NCBI RefSeq assembly: GCF_004799515.1
Contig: NZ_SSMX01000052.1
Location: forward strand, 37,493-101,492
Length of the DNA: 64,000 nt
Direction: 5' to 3'
Origin: Phenylobacterium sp.
GTDB taxonomy: Bacteria > Pseudomonadota > Alphaproteobacteria > Caulobacterales > Caulobacteraceae
Under the pieces are notes generated by a model. That model did not search any database, was not told where the DNA came from, and saw nothing but the letters and a program-made list of their open reading frames with translations. Position numbers and translations under genes: made by a program. Shown piece by piece: positions 50,326 to 58,723 of the stretch; the first letter of the stretch is position 1, and every line of letters starts with the position of its first letter.

Positions 50326-50373
50326 CTTAAATCTCACGGTGGATGCGAGCCTTGAGATGTTTGGCTGGGCCTG
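50326..50373. repeat. Single-arm remnant of repeat family R2
   Basis: CTTAAATCTCACGGTGGATG and the following GAGCCTTGAG...GGCTGGGCCTGTC match one arm of the R2 palindromes at 7209 and 54192. The opposite arm is absent, so this is a truncated copy. The rest of the gap up to rpsT (50374–50516) shows a GC-rich hairpin near 50472–50490 but no gene. Confidence 0.65.
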
Positions 50374-50516
50374 TCCGCTGACCGACCGGAAGGGGAAAAT
50401 GGCCGGGCCGAAAATGCCGGCCCTCCATTGACCCGCCGCCGCCTCTCCCGTATATCCGCGCCTCCAATTTTACCCGCCCGGCCCGCCGGGCGCTTTCGCT
50501 TGAAGAGTTCTCTCGA

Positions 50517-50786
50517 ATGGCCAACACGCCCGGCTCCAAGAAGGCGGTCCGCAAGATCGCCCGCCGCACCGCCATCAACACCGCCCGCCGTTCGCGCGTG
50601 CGCACCTTCCTGCGCAAGTTCGACGAGGCGCTCAGCGCCGGCGACGCCGCCGCGGCCAAGGACGCCTTCGTCAAGGCCCAGTCGGAGCTGATGCGCGCGG
50701 TCACCAAGGGTGTCGTGCACAAGAACACCGGCTCGCGGAAGGTCTCGCGCCTGCACGCGCAGCTGAAGAAGATGGCCGCCGCCTGA
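50517..50786 (+). CDS. rpsT: Small ribosomal subunit protein bS20
   Basis: 89 residues, standard for S20, which binds 16S rRNA early in 30S assembly. Basic helical sequence [36 protein letters not shown], and [18 protein letters not shown] are family hallmarks. A terminator follows 82 bases downstream. rpsT next to dnaA is the arrangement known in Caulobacter. Confidence 0.98.
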   Translation: MANTPGSKKAVRKIARRTAINTARRSRVRTFLRKFDEALSAGDAAAAKDAFVKAQSELMRAVTKGVVHKNTGSRKVSRLHAQLKKMAAA

Positions 50787-50867
50787 GCCGGCGTCGCGGG
50801 TCCCGGCGGGGCCTAAGTCGGGTTCCGGGAATACTCCGCATTCCCCATAGATTTTGAACCGCCAAAA

Positions 50868-50890
50868 GGCGCCCTCTTGGGCGTCTTTTT
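50868..50890 (+). terminator. Rho-independent terminator after rpsT
   Basis: GGCGCCC (50868–50874), loop TCTT, GGGCGTC (50879–50885) with one G·T pair, then TTTTT (50886–50890), a classical intrinsic terminator. A run of A precedes the stem. Confidence 0.85.
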
Positions 50891-51216
50891 CGCGTTTGGG
50901 GTGAACCCCCCGGGTGCGACCCATGCGGCGAATCTTCTCAGATCACGGACCTTCGAACGACGTTTCCCTTGGCCCTAAAAGGGCTCTCTGGGTGTCAACG
51001 AAAATATCCAACTTGGCCGCGAAGAATCACCGTTGACCGGCCTCGGCCCCCCATTAGTGTCAACTCCCTTACAGGCGTCTTGCACTGATCCCGGATCGAA
51101 ACGGGCGCCGGCGGAGCTTAGGCTTCCGCCGGATAAGAGCCTGTGTTTGTTGGGAAAAGGCGCGGTTCCTTGCGTGGGGCTGGGACCGTGACGTGGGCAG
51201 GATGGGGTTGGCAAGG
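50891..51216 (+). promoter_or_regulatory. dnaA upstream region with two GANTC sites
   Basis: 326 bases without a gene between the rpsT terminator and dnaA. Two GAATC sites lie at 50930–50934 and 51024–51028. A plausible promoter has TTGACC at 51033–51038 and a weak -10 (TAGTGT, 51055–51060), which would leave a long leader of about 150 bases before dnaA. In Caulobacter, dnaA transcription depends on CcrM methylation and the gene has a long 5' leader; application here is inference. No cluster of DnaA boxes was seen, so this is probably not the origin. Confidence 0.5.
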
Positions 51217-52689
51217 ATGATGAGCGGGGGGGTTGCGGGAGCTATGGCGAGCGCACCGGCCGGAGTCGTGTGGACCAAGACCTGCGTGGTCTTGAAACGC
51301 GAATTGGGCGAGGCGACGTTCGGCTCCTGGCTGGGCCAAGCGGCGCTGCGCGAGACCGCGGACGAGGTGTGCTTGGTGGCCGCCACCGGGGTCGCCCGCG
51401 ACTGGATCGCGCGGCATGCCTGGCGGCGCATCGGCGAGCTCTGGGCGCAGAACGATCCGCTGGGCCGCAGGCTCGATCTGAAGTCCCGCCTGGAGGTCGA
51501 TTCCGAGGTTCCGGCCGCGCCGGCCGCGGGCCCCGTGACTACACCCTCGACCGTCCGTCCAGGGACGGCCGCTGCGGCGGTCGCCCAGGCCATTCCGGCG
51601 GTCTTCGAGGTGGAAGCTGAAGCCGCGCCCGCCGCCGCCCGCCAGGGCCGTCTGCTGGGCCTGCAGGACCGCTTCTCTTTCGACAGCTTCGTGGCCGGCC
51701 CATCCAACGAGTTCGCCTTCGCCGTGGCGCGCCGCGTGGCCACCTGGTCCGACGGCCACTTCAATCCGGTGGTCTTCCACGGCCCCTACGGCTTCGGCAA
51801 GACGCACCTCTTGAACGCCCTCGCCTGGGAGGCCATGCGCAATGAGCCGACCAAGCGGGTGGTCTACTTGACCGCTGAGCGGTTCACCTCGACCTTCGTC
51901 AAGGCCGTGCAGGATCGTCAGACCGCGGCGTTCAAGGACGAGCTGCGCAACGCCGACCTGCTGCTGATCGACGACGTGCATTTCGTGGCCGGCAAGACCT
52001 CCACCCAGGAGGAGCTGTTCCACACCCTGATCGCGCTGGTGGAAGACGGCCGCCGGGTGGTGATGACCGCCGACCGCTCGCCCACCGAGATCTCGGAGAT
52101 GGAGCCCCGGCTGCGCAGCCACCTGCAGGCCGGCCTGGTCTGCGGCATCGAGCCGGCGGACCGGACGCTCCGCCAGGGCATCCTGGAGCGCAAACTGCAG
52201 ACGCTCGCACAACAGGGCCGCTTCCTGCCGTCAGCCAAGGCCGAGGTGATGCAGTTCCTGGCTGACCGCTTCACCGACAGCGTGCGCGAGCTGGAAGGCG
52301 CCCTGAACATCCTGGTGGCCCGGGTGGGCGGCGATATCGCCCGCCTGTCCCTGGACGACGCCCAGAACATCCTGCGGCCGCACCTGTCGGTGACCGACCG
52401 CAAGGTGACGGTGGACCAGATCCAGAAGATGGTCGCCGAACACTACGGGCTGAAGCAGGCGGACCTGATCTCCGAGCGGCGCGCCCGCGCGGTGGCCCGG
52501 CCCCGCCAGGTGGCCATGTGGATCGCCAAGCAGGTGACCACACGCTCGCTGCCCGACATCGGCCGCCGGTTCGGCGGCCGCGACCACACCACCGTGCTGC
52601 ACGCGGTGCGCCGCATCGAAGCCCTGAAGGGCGAGGATGCGACCATCGCGCGCGACGTGGACGTGTTGCTCAGGAAGCTGCGCGGCTAA
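51217..52689 (+). CDS. dnaA: Chromosomal replication initiator protein DnaA
   Basis: 490 residues from ATG 51217 ([10 protein letters not shown]), chosen because it resembles the start of Caulobacter DnaA; other in-frame starts are GTG 51193, ATG 51202 and ATG 51244. Domain I ([20 protein letters not shown]), an Ala/Pro linker, AAA+ domain III with Walker [10 protein letters not shown] and Walker [10 protein letters not shown], and domain IV with the DnaA-box recognition signature [17 protein letters not shown]. It binds DnaA boxes and opens the origin. Terminator directly after the gene. Confidence 0.97.
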   Translation: MMSGGVAGAMASAPAGVVWTKTCVVLKRELGEATFGSWLGQAALRETADEVCLVAATGVARDWIARHAWRRIGELWAQNDPLGRRLDLKSRLEVDSEVPAAPAAGPVTTPSTVRPGTAAAAVAQAIPAVFEVEAEAAPAAARQGRLLGLQDRFSFDSFVAGPSNEFAFAVARRVATWSDGHFNPVVFHGPYGFGKTHLLNALAWEAMRNEPTKRVVYLTAERFTSTFVKAVQDRQTAAFKDELRNADLLLIDDVHFVAGKTSTQEELFHTLIALVEDGRRVVMTADRSPTEISEMEPRLRSHLQAGLVCGIEPADRTLRQGILERKLQTLAQQGRFLPSAKAEVMQFLADRFTDSVRELEGALNILVARVGGDIARLSLDDAQNILRPHLSVTDRKVTVDQIQKMVAEHYGLKQADLISERRARAVARPRQVAMWIAKQVTTRSLPDIGRRFGGRDHTTVLHAVRRIEALKGEDATIARDVDVLLRKLRG

Positions 52690-52720
52690 CGCCAGCGAAG
52701 CTTTGGGGAAGAGCCGGAGG

Positions 52721-52745
52721 GGCCCGTCGCAAGGCGGGCCTTCTT
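52721..52745 (+). terminator. Terminator after dnaA
   Basis: GGCCCG (52721–52726) pairs with CGGGCC (52735–52740) across an eight-base loop, followed by TTCTT. It sits 32 bases after the dnaA stop and just before the convergent HxlR gene end. The T tract is interrupted, so strength is uncertain. Confidence 0.65.
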
Positions 52746-52747
52746 CG

Positions 52748-53092
52748 TTATCCGGCCGCCGTCGTCTCCGCTGATCGAGGGAAGTTGCGTTCGCCGAAGG
52801 CGGCCATGGCGTCCAGCACCGACTTGAAGTCCCGGCCCCGGGCGGTCAGCACATAGTCGTCGCGCGGCGGGCGCTCGCTATAGCGCCGCCGCGCCAGGAA
52901 GCCGGCCTCCACCAGCCGCCCCAGGCGCTCGGCCAGGATGTTGGGCGCCACGCCTAGGCTGGCGCGGAAGTCCTCGAAACGGGTGCGCCCCAGGGCCGCG
53001 TCGCGCAGGATCAGCAGGCTCCAGCCGTCGCCAACCCGGCCCAGCGTCCGGGCGACGGGACAAACGCTGTCGCAGAGATCAGGATTTCTCAT
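52748..53092 (-). CDS. HxlR family winged-helix transcriptional regulator
   Basis: 114 residues. The HxlR start CPVARTLGRVGDGWSLLILRDAALG, with a cysteine near residue 11 that can sense electrophiles or oxidants in some members, is followed by RFEDFRASLGVAPNILAERLGRLVEAG and the wing YVLTARGRDFKSVL. Divergent from a short-chain dehydrogenase, which it probably controls through the inverted repeat at 53114–53130. Confidence 0.95.
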   Translation of the reverse strand: MRNPDLCDSVCPVARTLGRVGDGWSLLILRDAALGRTRFEDFRASLGVAPNILAERLGRLVEAGFLARRRYSERPPRDDYVLTARGRDFKSVLDAMAAFGERNFPRSAETTAAG

Positions 53093-53113
53093 GGGCTTTT
53101 AGATGGCCATGTC

Positions 53114-53130
53114 ACTTGCGATTTGCAAGT
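53114..53130. promoter_or_regulatory. Inverted-repeat operator between hxlR-type gene and SDR gene
   Basis: ACTTGC (53114–53119), five bases, GCAAGT (53125–53130): a perfect dyad in the 90-base divergent gap, flanked by a partial TCACT repeat on each side. A likely binding site for the HxlR dimer. Confidence 0.6.
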
Positions 53131-53182
53131 CACTCGCCACCTAGGCTGCAGGGCGACGATGGAGCCGCCAGGAGATCTACCC

Positions 53183-53998
53183 ATGACCCAATCCCATTCC
53201 CAAGGCGCGGCCCTGGTCACCGGCGCCTCCGCCGGCATCGGCGCGGTCTATGCCGAGCGCCTGGCCGCCCGCGGCCACGACCTGGTCCTCGTCGCCCGCG
53301 ACGAGGCGCGCCTGCAGGCCGCCGCCACCGACCTCAGCGCCCGCTATGGCGTCGCCGTGGAGGTGTTCCGCGCCGACCTGACCGACGAAGCCGACATCGA
53401 GCGCCTGGAGGCCAAGCTCGCTGACGATCCCGCCATCGGCCTCCTGGTAAACAACGCCGGGGCGGCCCTGTTCGGGGGCTTCCTGGACAACCAGCCCGCC
53501 CAGATCGGCAAGCTGATCCAGCTGAACGTCACCGCCGTCGCCCGCCTGGCCCACGCCGCGGCCCAGGCCTTCACCGCGCGCGGACGCGGGACCGTCGTCA
53601 ACGTCTCGTCCGTCGTGGGCCTGGTTCCGGAGTACGGCAGCGCGGTCTACGGCGCGACCAAGGCTTTCGTGACCTACCTGACCCAGGCGCTGGCCCACGA
53701 GTTGGCCGGCAAGGGCGTCGTCTTCCAGGCGGTGCTGCCCGGCGCGACCCGCACGGAGATCTGGGAGCGCTCCGGCCGCGATCCAGCCGACCTCGACCCC
53801 AGCCGCACCATGGACGCCGACGAGCTGGTGGACGCGGCCCTGGCCGGCCTCGACAAGGGCGAGCTGATCACCATCCCGTCCCTGCCCGACGCCGCCGAAT
53901 GGGACGCCTATCAGGCCGCCCGCGCGGTTCTGATCCCCAACCTTTCCAAGGCCCATCCGGCCGAGCGGTATGGGGTGCGGAAGCTGGTGGGGGCGTAG
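53183..53998 (+). CDS. Short-chain dehydrogenase/reductase
   Basis: 271 residues from ATG 53183, with AGGAG at suitable distance. Classical SDR: NADP-binding VTGASAGIGAVYAERLAARG, LLVNNAGAALFGGF, catalytic Ser in NVSSVVG, and YGATKAFVTYLTQAL with Tyr-x3-Lys; VLPGATRTEIW follows. The enzyme resembles ketoacyl- or aldehyde-reductase-like SDRs of the DltE/YqjQ type; the substrate is unknown. Probably regulated by the divergent HxlR protein. Confidence 0.93.
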   Translation: MTQSHSQGAALVTGASAGIGAVYAERLAARGHDLVLVARDEARLQAAATDLSARYGVAVEVFRADLTDEADIERLEAKLADDPAIGLLVNNAGAALFGGFLDNQPAQIGKLIQLNVTAVARLAHAAAQAFTARGRGTVVNVSSVVGLVPEYGSAVYGATKAFVTYLTQALAHELAGKGVVFQAVLPGATRTEIWERSGRDPADLDPSRTMDADELVDAALAGLDKGELITIPSLPDAAEWDAYQAARAVLIPNLSKAHPAERYGVRKLVGA

Positions 53999-54016
53999 GG
54001 CGCACACCCACGGATC

Positions 54017-54479
54017 GTCATCCTCCGGCCTTGTGCCGGGATGCGAGGACACGGACCTTTCGAGGCTGGACGCCGAGGCGCCTCCGAGAACCTGAGAGGC
54101 TCGCGTCTATGGATGGCCGGGACAAGCCTCGCCATGACGGTCATCCAGGGGAGGCGTCACCGACCGGCATTCTTCAGAATGCTGGATAGCCCTGAACTCC
54201 ATGGTTGATTGCGAGCTTGCGGGACTGGGCAAGTCAAGGACGCGGCCTTCGGCCGCGCCGCGAAGCGGCAGGCTTCGCCTGTCCTTGAGTTGACCAGGCC
54301 CGCAAGCCATTTTGGCCGCCATGGACTTAAGGCGCGGTCCGTTCAGGGTGGTGACACACCCAACACTCGGCATCCTCCGGTCGCCCGAAGAGGCAATCCG
54401 TGGGGGCCCTGCGGCGGCGTCTTATTCTACAACTCAGCTTGGGTCCCCCGGATCAGCCTGCGGCTGACCGGAGGATGAC
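54017..54479. repeat. Composite intergenic repeat region, family R3 with nested R2
   Basis: The 571 bases between the SDR gene and pnp carry no gene. Outer inverted ends GTCATCCTCCGG (54017–54028) and CCGGAGGATGAC (54468–54479) enclose: a GGATGGCCGGGACAAGCC...CATGAC block (about 54112–54138), a full R2 palindrome (54192–54331, outer arms CTGAACTCCATGG and CCATGGACTTAAG), and a further CATCCTCCGG segment near 54370. It looks like repeats inserted into repeats. Confidence 0.75.
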
Positions 54480-54512
54480 GGTGGCAGTTAGCAACCTGAG
54501 CGCGCGCCAACG

Positions 54513-54542
54513 AAAAGGGCGGCTGGATCGCTCCAGCCGCCC
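54513..54542 (-). terminator. Rho-independent terminator after pnp
   Basis: On the minus strand GGGCGGCTGGA and TCCAGCCGCCC form a perfect 11-base stem (54517–54527 with 54532–54542) around a four-base loop, followed by TTTT (54513–54516). It begins 27 bases past the pnp stop. Confidence 0.9.
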
Positions 54543-54569
54543 TCGTCGTGTCTACGGTGGAAGGACGCT

Positions 54570-56708
54570 CTAGGCGTCAGCTTCTTCCGGTTGCTTGGCC
54601 GACAGGTCCTCGCCGGTTTCCTGGTCGACGACCTTCATCGACAGGCGGGTCTTGCCGCGGTCGTCGAAGCCCAGGAGCTTCACCTTGACGGCTTGGCCTT
54701 CCTGCAGGACGTCGGAGACCTTGTTCACGCGCTCGTTGGCGATCTGGCTGACGTGGACCAGGCCGTCCTTGGCGCCGAAGAAGTTCACGAAGGCCCCGAA
54801 GTCGACGATCTTCACCACCTTGCCGGTGTAGATCTGGCCGATCTCCGGCTCGGAAGCGATCGACTTGATCCACTCCTTGGCCGCGTCGATCTTCGACTGC
54901 TCGGCGGCCGCGATCTTGATCGTGCCGTCCTCGCCGATGTCGATCTTGGCGCCGGTTTCGGCGGTGATCTCGCGGATCACCTTGCCGCCCGAGCCGATCA
55001 CTTCGCGGATCTTGTCCACCGGGATCTTGATGGTCTCGATCTTCGGCGCGTGCTCGCCCAGTTCGGCGCGGGGCGCTTCCATGGCCTTGTTCATCTCGCC
55101 GAGGATGTGCTCACGGCCGCCCTTAGCCTGGGCCAGCGCCTGCTTCATGATCGCCTCGGTGATGCCGGGGATCTTGATGTCCATCTGCAGCGAGGTGATG
55201 CCGTCGGCGGTGCCGGCGACCTTGAAGTCCATATCGCCGAGGTGGTCCTCGTCGCCCAGGATGTCGGAGAGCACGGCGAAGCCGTCCTTCTCCAGGATCA
55301 GGCCCATGGCGATGCCGGAGACCGGCTTCTTCAGCGGCACGCCCGCGTCCATGAGGGCCAGCGAGGAGCCGCAGACCGAGGCCATGGAGGAGGAGCCGTT
55401 GGACTCGAAGATCTCCGAGACCAGGCGGATCGTGTAGGGGAAGTCCTCGACGCTGGGCAGCATCGGGCGGATCGCCCGCCAGGCCAGCTTGCCGTGGCCG
55501 ACTTCGCGGCGGCCCGGCGCGCCCATGCGGCCCGTCTCCCCGACCGAGAACGGCGGGAAGTTATAGTGCAGCATGAACTTCTCGTAGTACTTGCCCTCGA
55601 GCGCGTCGATCAACTGCTCGTCGTCGCCGGTGCCCAAGGTGGCGACCACCAGGGCCTGGGTCTCGCCGCGGGTGAACAGGGCCGAGCCGTGGGCCCGGGA
55701 CAGGACGCCCACTTCCGAGACGATCTGGCGGACCTGGTCGACCTTGCGGCCGTCGATGCGGATGCCGGTGTCGAGGATGTTGCGGCGGACGACGTCGGCT
55801 TCCAGCTCCTTGAAGATGGCGCCCAGCTTGTCGGGCGACAGGCCGTCGGGGCGTTCCTCGGACTTGCCAAAGGCGTCGACCGCCTTGGCCTTGGCCGCGG
55901 CGACCGCGTCCTGGCGCTCCAGCTTGGCCGGGATCATGAAGGCGGCGGAGAGGTCCTTGCCCACCACGGTCTTCATCTTCGCCTGGATGGCGTCGTTGTC
56001 TTCCGGCTGGAAGTCGAAGGGCTCCTTGGCGGAGTGCTCGGCCAGTTCGATGATCGCGTCGATCACCGGCTGCATGCCGGCGTGGGCGAACATCACGCCC
56101 TTCAGGACCTCGTCTTCCGACATTTCCTGGATTTCCGACTCGACCATCATAACCGCGTCGGAGGTGCCGGCGACCACCAGGTCCATCCGGCTGTCCTTCA
56201 TCTCGTCAAGCGTCGGGTTGAGGACGTACTCGCCGTTCACATAGCCCACGCGGGCGCCGGCGATCGGGCCCATGAAGGGCGCGCCGGACAGCACCAGGGC
56301 GGCGGAGGCCGCCACCAGGGCCACGATGTCGGGATCGTTCTCCAGGTCGTGCGCCAGCACGGTGGTGACGACCTGCACTTCGTTCTTGAAGCCCTTGACG
56401 AACAGCGGGCGGATCGGGCGGTCAATGAGGCGGGACGTCAGGGTCTCTTTTTGCGACGGCGCGGCTTCGCGGCGCGGGAAGGAGCCGGGGATCTTGCCTG
56501 CGGCGTAGAACTTCTCCTGGTAGTTCACGGTCAGGGGGAAGAAGTCCTGGCCGGGCTTGGCGCTCTTGGCGAAGACGGCGGTGGCCAGCACCATGGTCTC
56601 GCCGTAGGTGGCCAGGACCGCGCCGTCGGCTTGACGGGCCATGCGGCCGGTTTCGAGCGTGAGCGTCTTGCCGCCCCACTCGATGGTCTTGCGTTTGATA
56701 TTGAACAT
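54570..56708 (-). CDS. pnp: Polyribonucleotide nucleotidyltransferase (PNPase)
   Basis: 712 residues from ATG 56708 ([14 protein letters not shown]); the frame continues to 56867 through non-conserved sequence. It degrades RNA from the 3' end using phosphate. Two RNase PH domains: [41 protein letters not shown] in the first, and [34 protein letters not shown] in the second, which is catalytic. The KH domain is [20 protein letters not shown] and the S1 domain [24 protein letters not shown]. Last gene of the rbfA–truB–rpsO–pnp run. Confidence 0.98.
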   Translation of the reverse strand: MFNIKRKTIEWGGKTLTLETGRMARQADGAVLATYGETMVLATAVFAKSAKPGQDFFPLTVNYQEKFYAAGKIPGSFPRREAAPSQKETLTSRLIDRPIRPLFVKGFKNEVQVVTTVLAHDLENDPDIVALVAASAALVLSGAPFMGPIAGARVGYVNGEYVLNPTLDEMKDSRMDLVVAGTSDAVMMVESEIQEMSEDEVLKGVMFAHAGMQPVIDAIIELAEHSAKEPFDFQPEDNDAIQAKMKTVVGKDLSAAFMIPAKLERQDAVAAAKAKAVDAFGKSEERPDGLSPDKLGAIFKELEADVVRRNILDTGIRIDGRKVDQVRQIVSEVGVLSRAHGSALFTRGETQALVVATLGTGDDEQLIDALEGKYYEKFMLHYNFPPFSVGETGRMGAPGRREVGHGKLAWRAIRPMLPSVEDFPYTIRLVSEIFESNGSSSMASVCGSSLALMDAGVPLKKPVSGIAMGLILEKDGFAVLSDILGDEDHLGDMDFKVAGTADGITSLQMDIKIPGITEAIMKQALAQAKGGREHILGEMNKAMEAPRAELGEHAPKIETIKIPVDKIREVIGSGGKVIREITAETGAKIDIGEDGTIKIAAAEQSKIDAAKEWIKSIASEPEIGQIYTGKVVKIVDFGAFVNFFGAKDGLVHVSQIANERVNKVSDVLQEGQAVKVKLLGFDDRGKTRLSMKVVDQETGEDLSAKQPEEADA

Positions 56709-56918
56709 GTTCGCTTCTTTCTGGTCCCGCGGGCGTATTCCCGGGCGGGGGCGGACAGGGATCGGGCTTCCGAAATCCTCTCCAAATGAACAGGCGATGA
56801 GGACTTCGATGGAGCCCTCGGCGTGTGCGGCGATCCCGAACTCAAAAGGGGATCGCCAGTGCCGCATCGGATCCCCCGGCCTGTTGCGGAGGAGCGGCGG
56901 TATTCAAATCCCGCTCAT

Positions 56919-56991
56919 CCCGGCGAAAGCCGGGATCCATCGGGCTTTCGGTCTGCGTCTGACTCAGCTTGGGCCCCGGCTTTCGCCGGGG
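56919..56991. repeat. Paired hairpin repeat between rpsO and pnp, family R5
   Basis: CCCGGC-GAAA-GCCGGG (56919–56934) and CCCCGGC-TTTC-GCCGGGG (56974–56991) are two hairpins that are also inverted copies of each other, spaced by 39 bases. They lie in the 292-base gap between rpsO and pnp. The segment 56709–56910 shows nothing else recognisable. Besides being an interspersed repeat, the hairpins could affect the rpsO–pnp transcript. Confidence 0.8.
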
Positions 56992-57000
56992 TCAGCGGGA

Positions 57001-57270
57001 TCAGCGGCGCAGGCCGAGGGTCTCGATCAGCTTCTGGTAGCGGCCCTCATCCGACTTCTTCAGGTGGTCCAGGAGCGACCGGCGGGCGGAGACCAGCTTG
57101 AGCAGGCCCCGGCGCGAGTGGTTGTCCTTCTTGTGGGTCTTGAAGTGTTCGGTGAGGTTGGCGATCCGTTCGGACATGATCGCGACCTGAACCTCGGCGC
57201 TGCCGGTATCGGCGTCGCCGCGAGCGTGGGTCTTGATCACCTCAGCCTTGCGTTCGGCAGTAATCGACAT
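57001..57270 (-). CDS. rpsO: Small ribosomal subunit protein uS15
   Basis: 89 residues, the normal S15 length. It binds the central domain of 16S rRNA. Hallmarks: [41 protein letters not shown], and [21 protein letters not shown]. It starts three bases after the truB stop. Confidence 0.98.
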   Translation of the reverse strand: MSITAERKAEVIKTHARGDADTGSAEVQVAIMSERIANLTEHFKTHKKDNHSRRGLLKLVSARRSLLDHLKKSDEGRYQKLIETLGLRR

Positions 57271-57273
57271 CGG

Positions 57274-58218
57274 TCAGTCTCCGCTCTTTTCGAGATGAAA
57301 GACCCGCGTGGGTTCGAGCCGGCCCGCGCGCATCTCGCAGAGGGCGACGACCGATCCGCCCGCCATGGCTGAAACGGTGCGAGAGCCCGGCTTGAGCCTG
57401 GCTTTCACCGATTCCACCTGTCGGGGAACGAGAACGATCGCGCGTCCCTGCTTCAGCCGGAAAGCGTCTTCGGCGGTCACGGCCAGCTCCGGGATGTCGT
57501 CCAGGGCGGTCTCGACCGGAAGCAATAGCTCCGACTGGCGGGCCTTATGCCCTAAATCCTCAAGGAATTCCAGCGTGGCCGCAGACTGTTCGGTGAAGCG
57601 TCCCACGCGGGTGCGGCGAAGGGCGCTGACGTGGCCGCAAGCGCCGAGGATTTCGGCCAGGTCGCGGGCCAGGGCGCGGACGTAGGTGCCCTTGCCGCAT
57701 TCGATCTCGATGGTCACGTGATCGGCGTCCGGCGCGCCGGCCACGCGGGCCGAATGGATGGTCACCTGGCGCGCGGCGAGTTCGACGATTTCGCCGGCGC
57801 GGGCCAGGTCGTAGGCGCGCTCGCCGTCGACCTTGATCGCCGAATAGGCCGGCGGGACCTGGCTGATCTCGCCCACGAAGCGGGGCAGGACGGCCTCGAC
57901 CTCCGCGACGGTGGGCCGCGCGTCCGACTGAGCGATGGTCTCGCCCTCGCGGTCGCAGGTGGCGGTGGAGCGGCCCCAGGCGATGGTGAAGCTATAGGCC
58001 TTGTCGGCGTCCATCAGGAACGGGACGGTCTTGGTCGCCTCGCCCAGCGCGATGGGCAGGATGCCTGTGGCCAGGGGATCGAGCGTGCCGGCGTGGCCGG
58101 CCTTCTGGGCGTTGAAGACCCGGCGCACCCGGCTGACGGCCTGCGTCGAGGTGACCTCTTCAGGCTTGTCGAGGCAGATCCAGCCGGAGACCGCGTCGCC
58201 CTTGCGGCGGCGGCCCAT
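57274..58218 (-). CDS. truB: tRNA pseudouridine(55) synthase
   Basis: 314 residues. It makes pseudouridine 55 in the T loop of tRNAs. Motifs: [20 protein letters not shown], the catalytic Asp in [40 protein letters not shown], and [19 protein letters not shown]. The C-terminal PUA-like part is visible. Its start overlaps the rbfA stop by one base (TGATG). Confidence 0.97.
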   Translation of the reverse strand: MGRRRKGDAVSGWICLDKPEEVTSTQAVSRVRRVFNAQKAGHAGTLDPLATGILPIALGEATKTVPFLMDADKAYSFTIAWGRSTATCDREGETIAQSDARPTVAEVEAVLPRFVGEISQVPPAYSAIKVDGERAYDLARAGEIVELAARQVTIHSARVAGAPDADHVTIEIECGKGTYVRALARDLAEILGACGHVSALRRTRVGRFTEQSAATLEFLEDLGHKARQSELLLPVETALDDIPELAVTAEDAFRLKQGRAIVLVPRQVESVKARLKPGSRTVSAMAGGSVVALCEMRAGRLEPTRVFHLEKSGD

Positions 58219-58661
58219 CAGTCCTCTTCCTTCCAGGAATCCGTGGGTGGATGGGGCTGCAGGTCCCGGGCCACTCGGGGATCCTCGAACAGGCGGTTCA
58301 TGCGGGTCGCCTCGTTGAAGCTCTCGTCGTGGAGGAACTTCAGGTCGGGGGTGAATTTCATGGCGATGGCGTGGCCCAGCCGGCCGCGCAGGAACTTGGC
58401 GTGGCGATTGAGGCCGGCGACCACCTCAGCCACCTGGGCGCTGTCCATCCCGCCGCCGCCCAGGGGTTCGACGAAGACCGTGGCGTGGCGCAGGTCCGGG
58501 CTCATCCTGACCTCGGTGACCGTCACCGAGACGCCGGCCAGCGCCGCGTCGTTGATGTCCTCGTCGCGCAGGATGTCGACCAGGGCGTGGCGCATCAGCT
58601 CGCCGGCGCGCAACTGGCGCTGCGACGGCCCGGTTGGGGCGTGTGGGGTATGACGTTTCAT
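58218..58661 (-). CDS. rbfA: 30S ribosome-binding factor RbfA
   Basis: 147 residues from ATG 58661 (MKRHTPHAP). It is a KH-fold maturation factor of the 30S subunit. Seen: [41 protein letters not shown], and [23 protein letters not shown]. In many genomes infB precedes rbfA; here a TPR–ATP-grasp gene takes that place. Confidence 0.95.
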   Translation of the reverse strand: MKRHTPHAPTGPSQRQLRAGELMRHALVDILRDEDINDAALAGVSVTVTEVRMSPDLRHATVFVEPLGGGGMDSAQVAEVVAGLNRHAKFLRGRLGHAIAMKFTPDLKFLHDESFNEATRMNRLFEDPRVARDLQPHPPTDSWKEED

Positions 58662-58723
58662 CGCGCTTCTCGTTCGGCCTGGAGTGCGGATCGGACGCAC
58701 CGACGCAGGGGAAGGGCGCGCTT

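Noticed and set aside
50787..51216. Replication origin next to dnaA
   Set aside because: No cluster of TTATCCACA-like boxes or AT-rich unwinding region; in Caulobacter the origin is not at dnaA.
53999..54569. CRISPR array or prophage remnant
   Set aside because: The repeats are inverted and of different families, without regular spacing or cas or phage genes.
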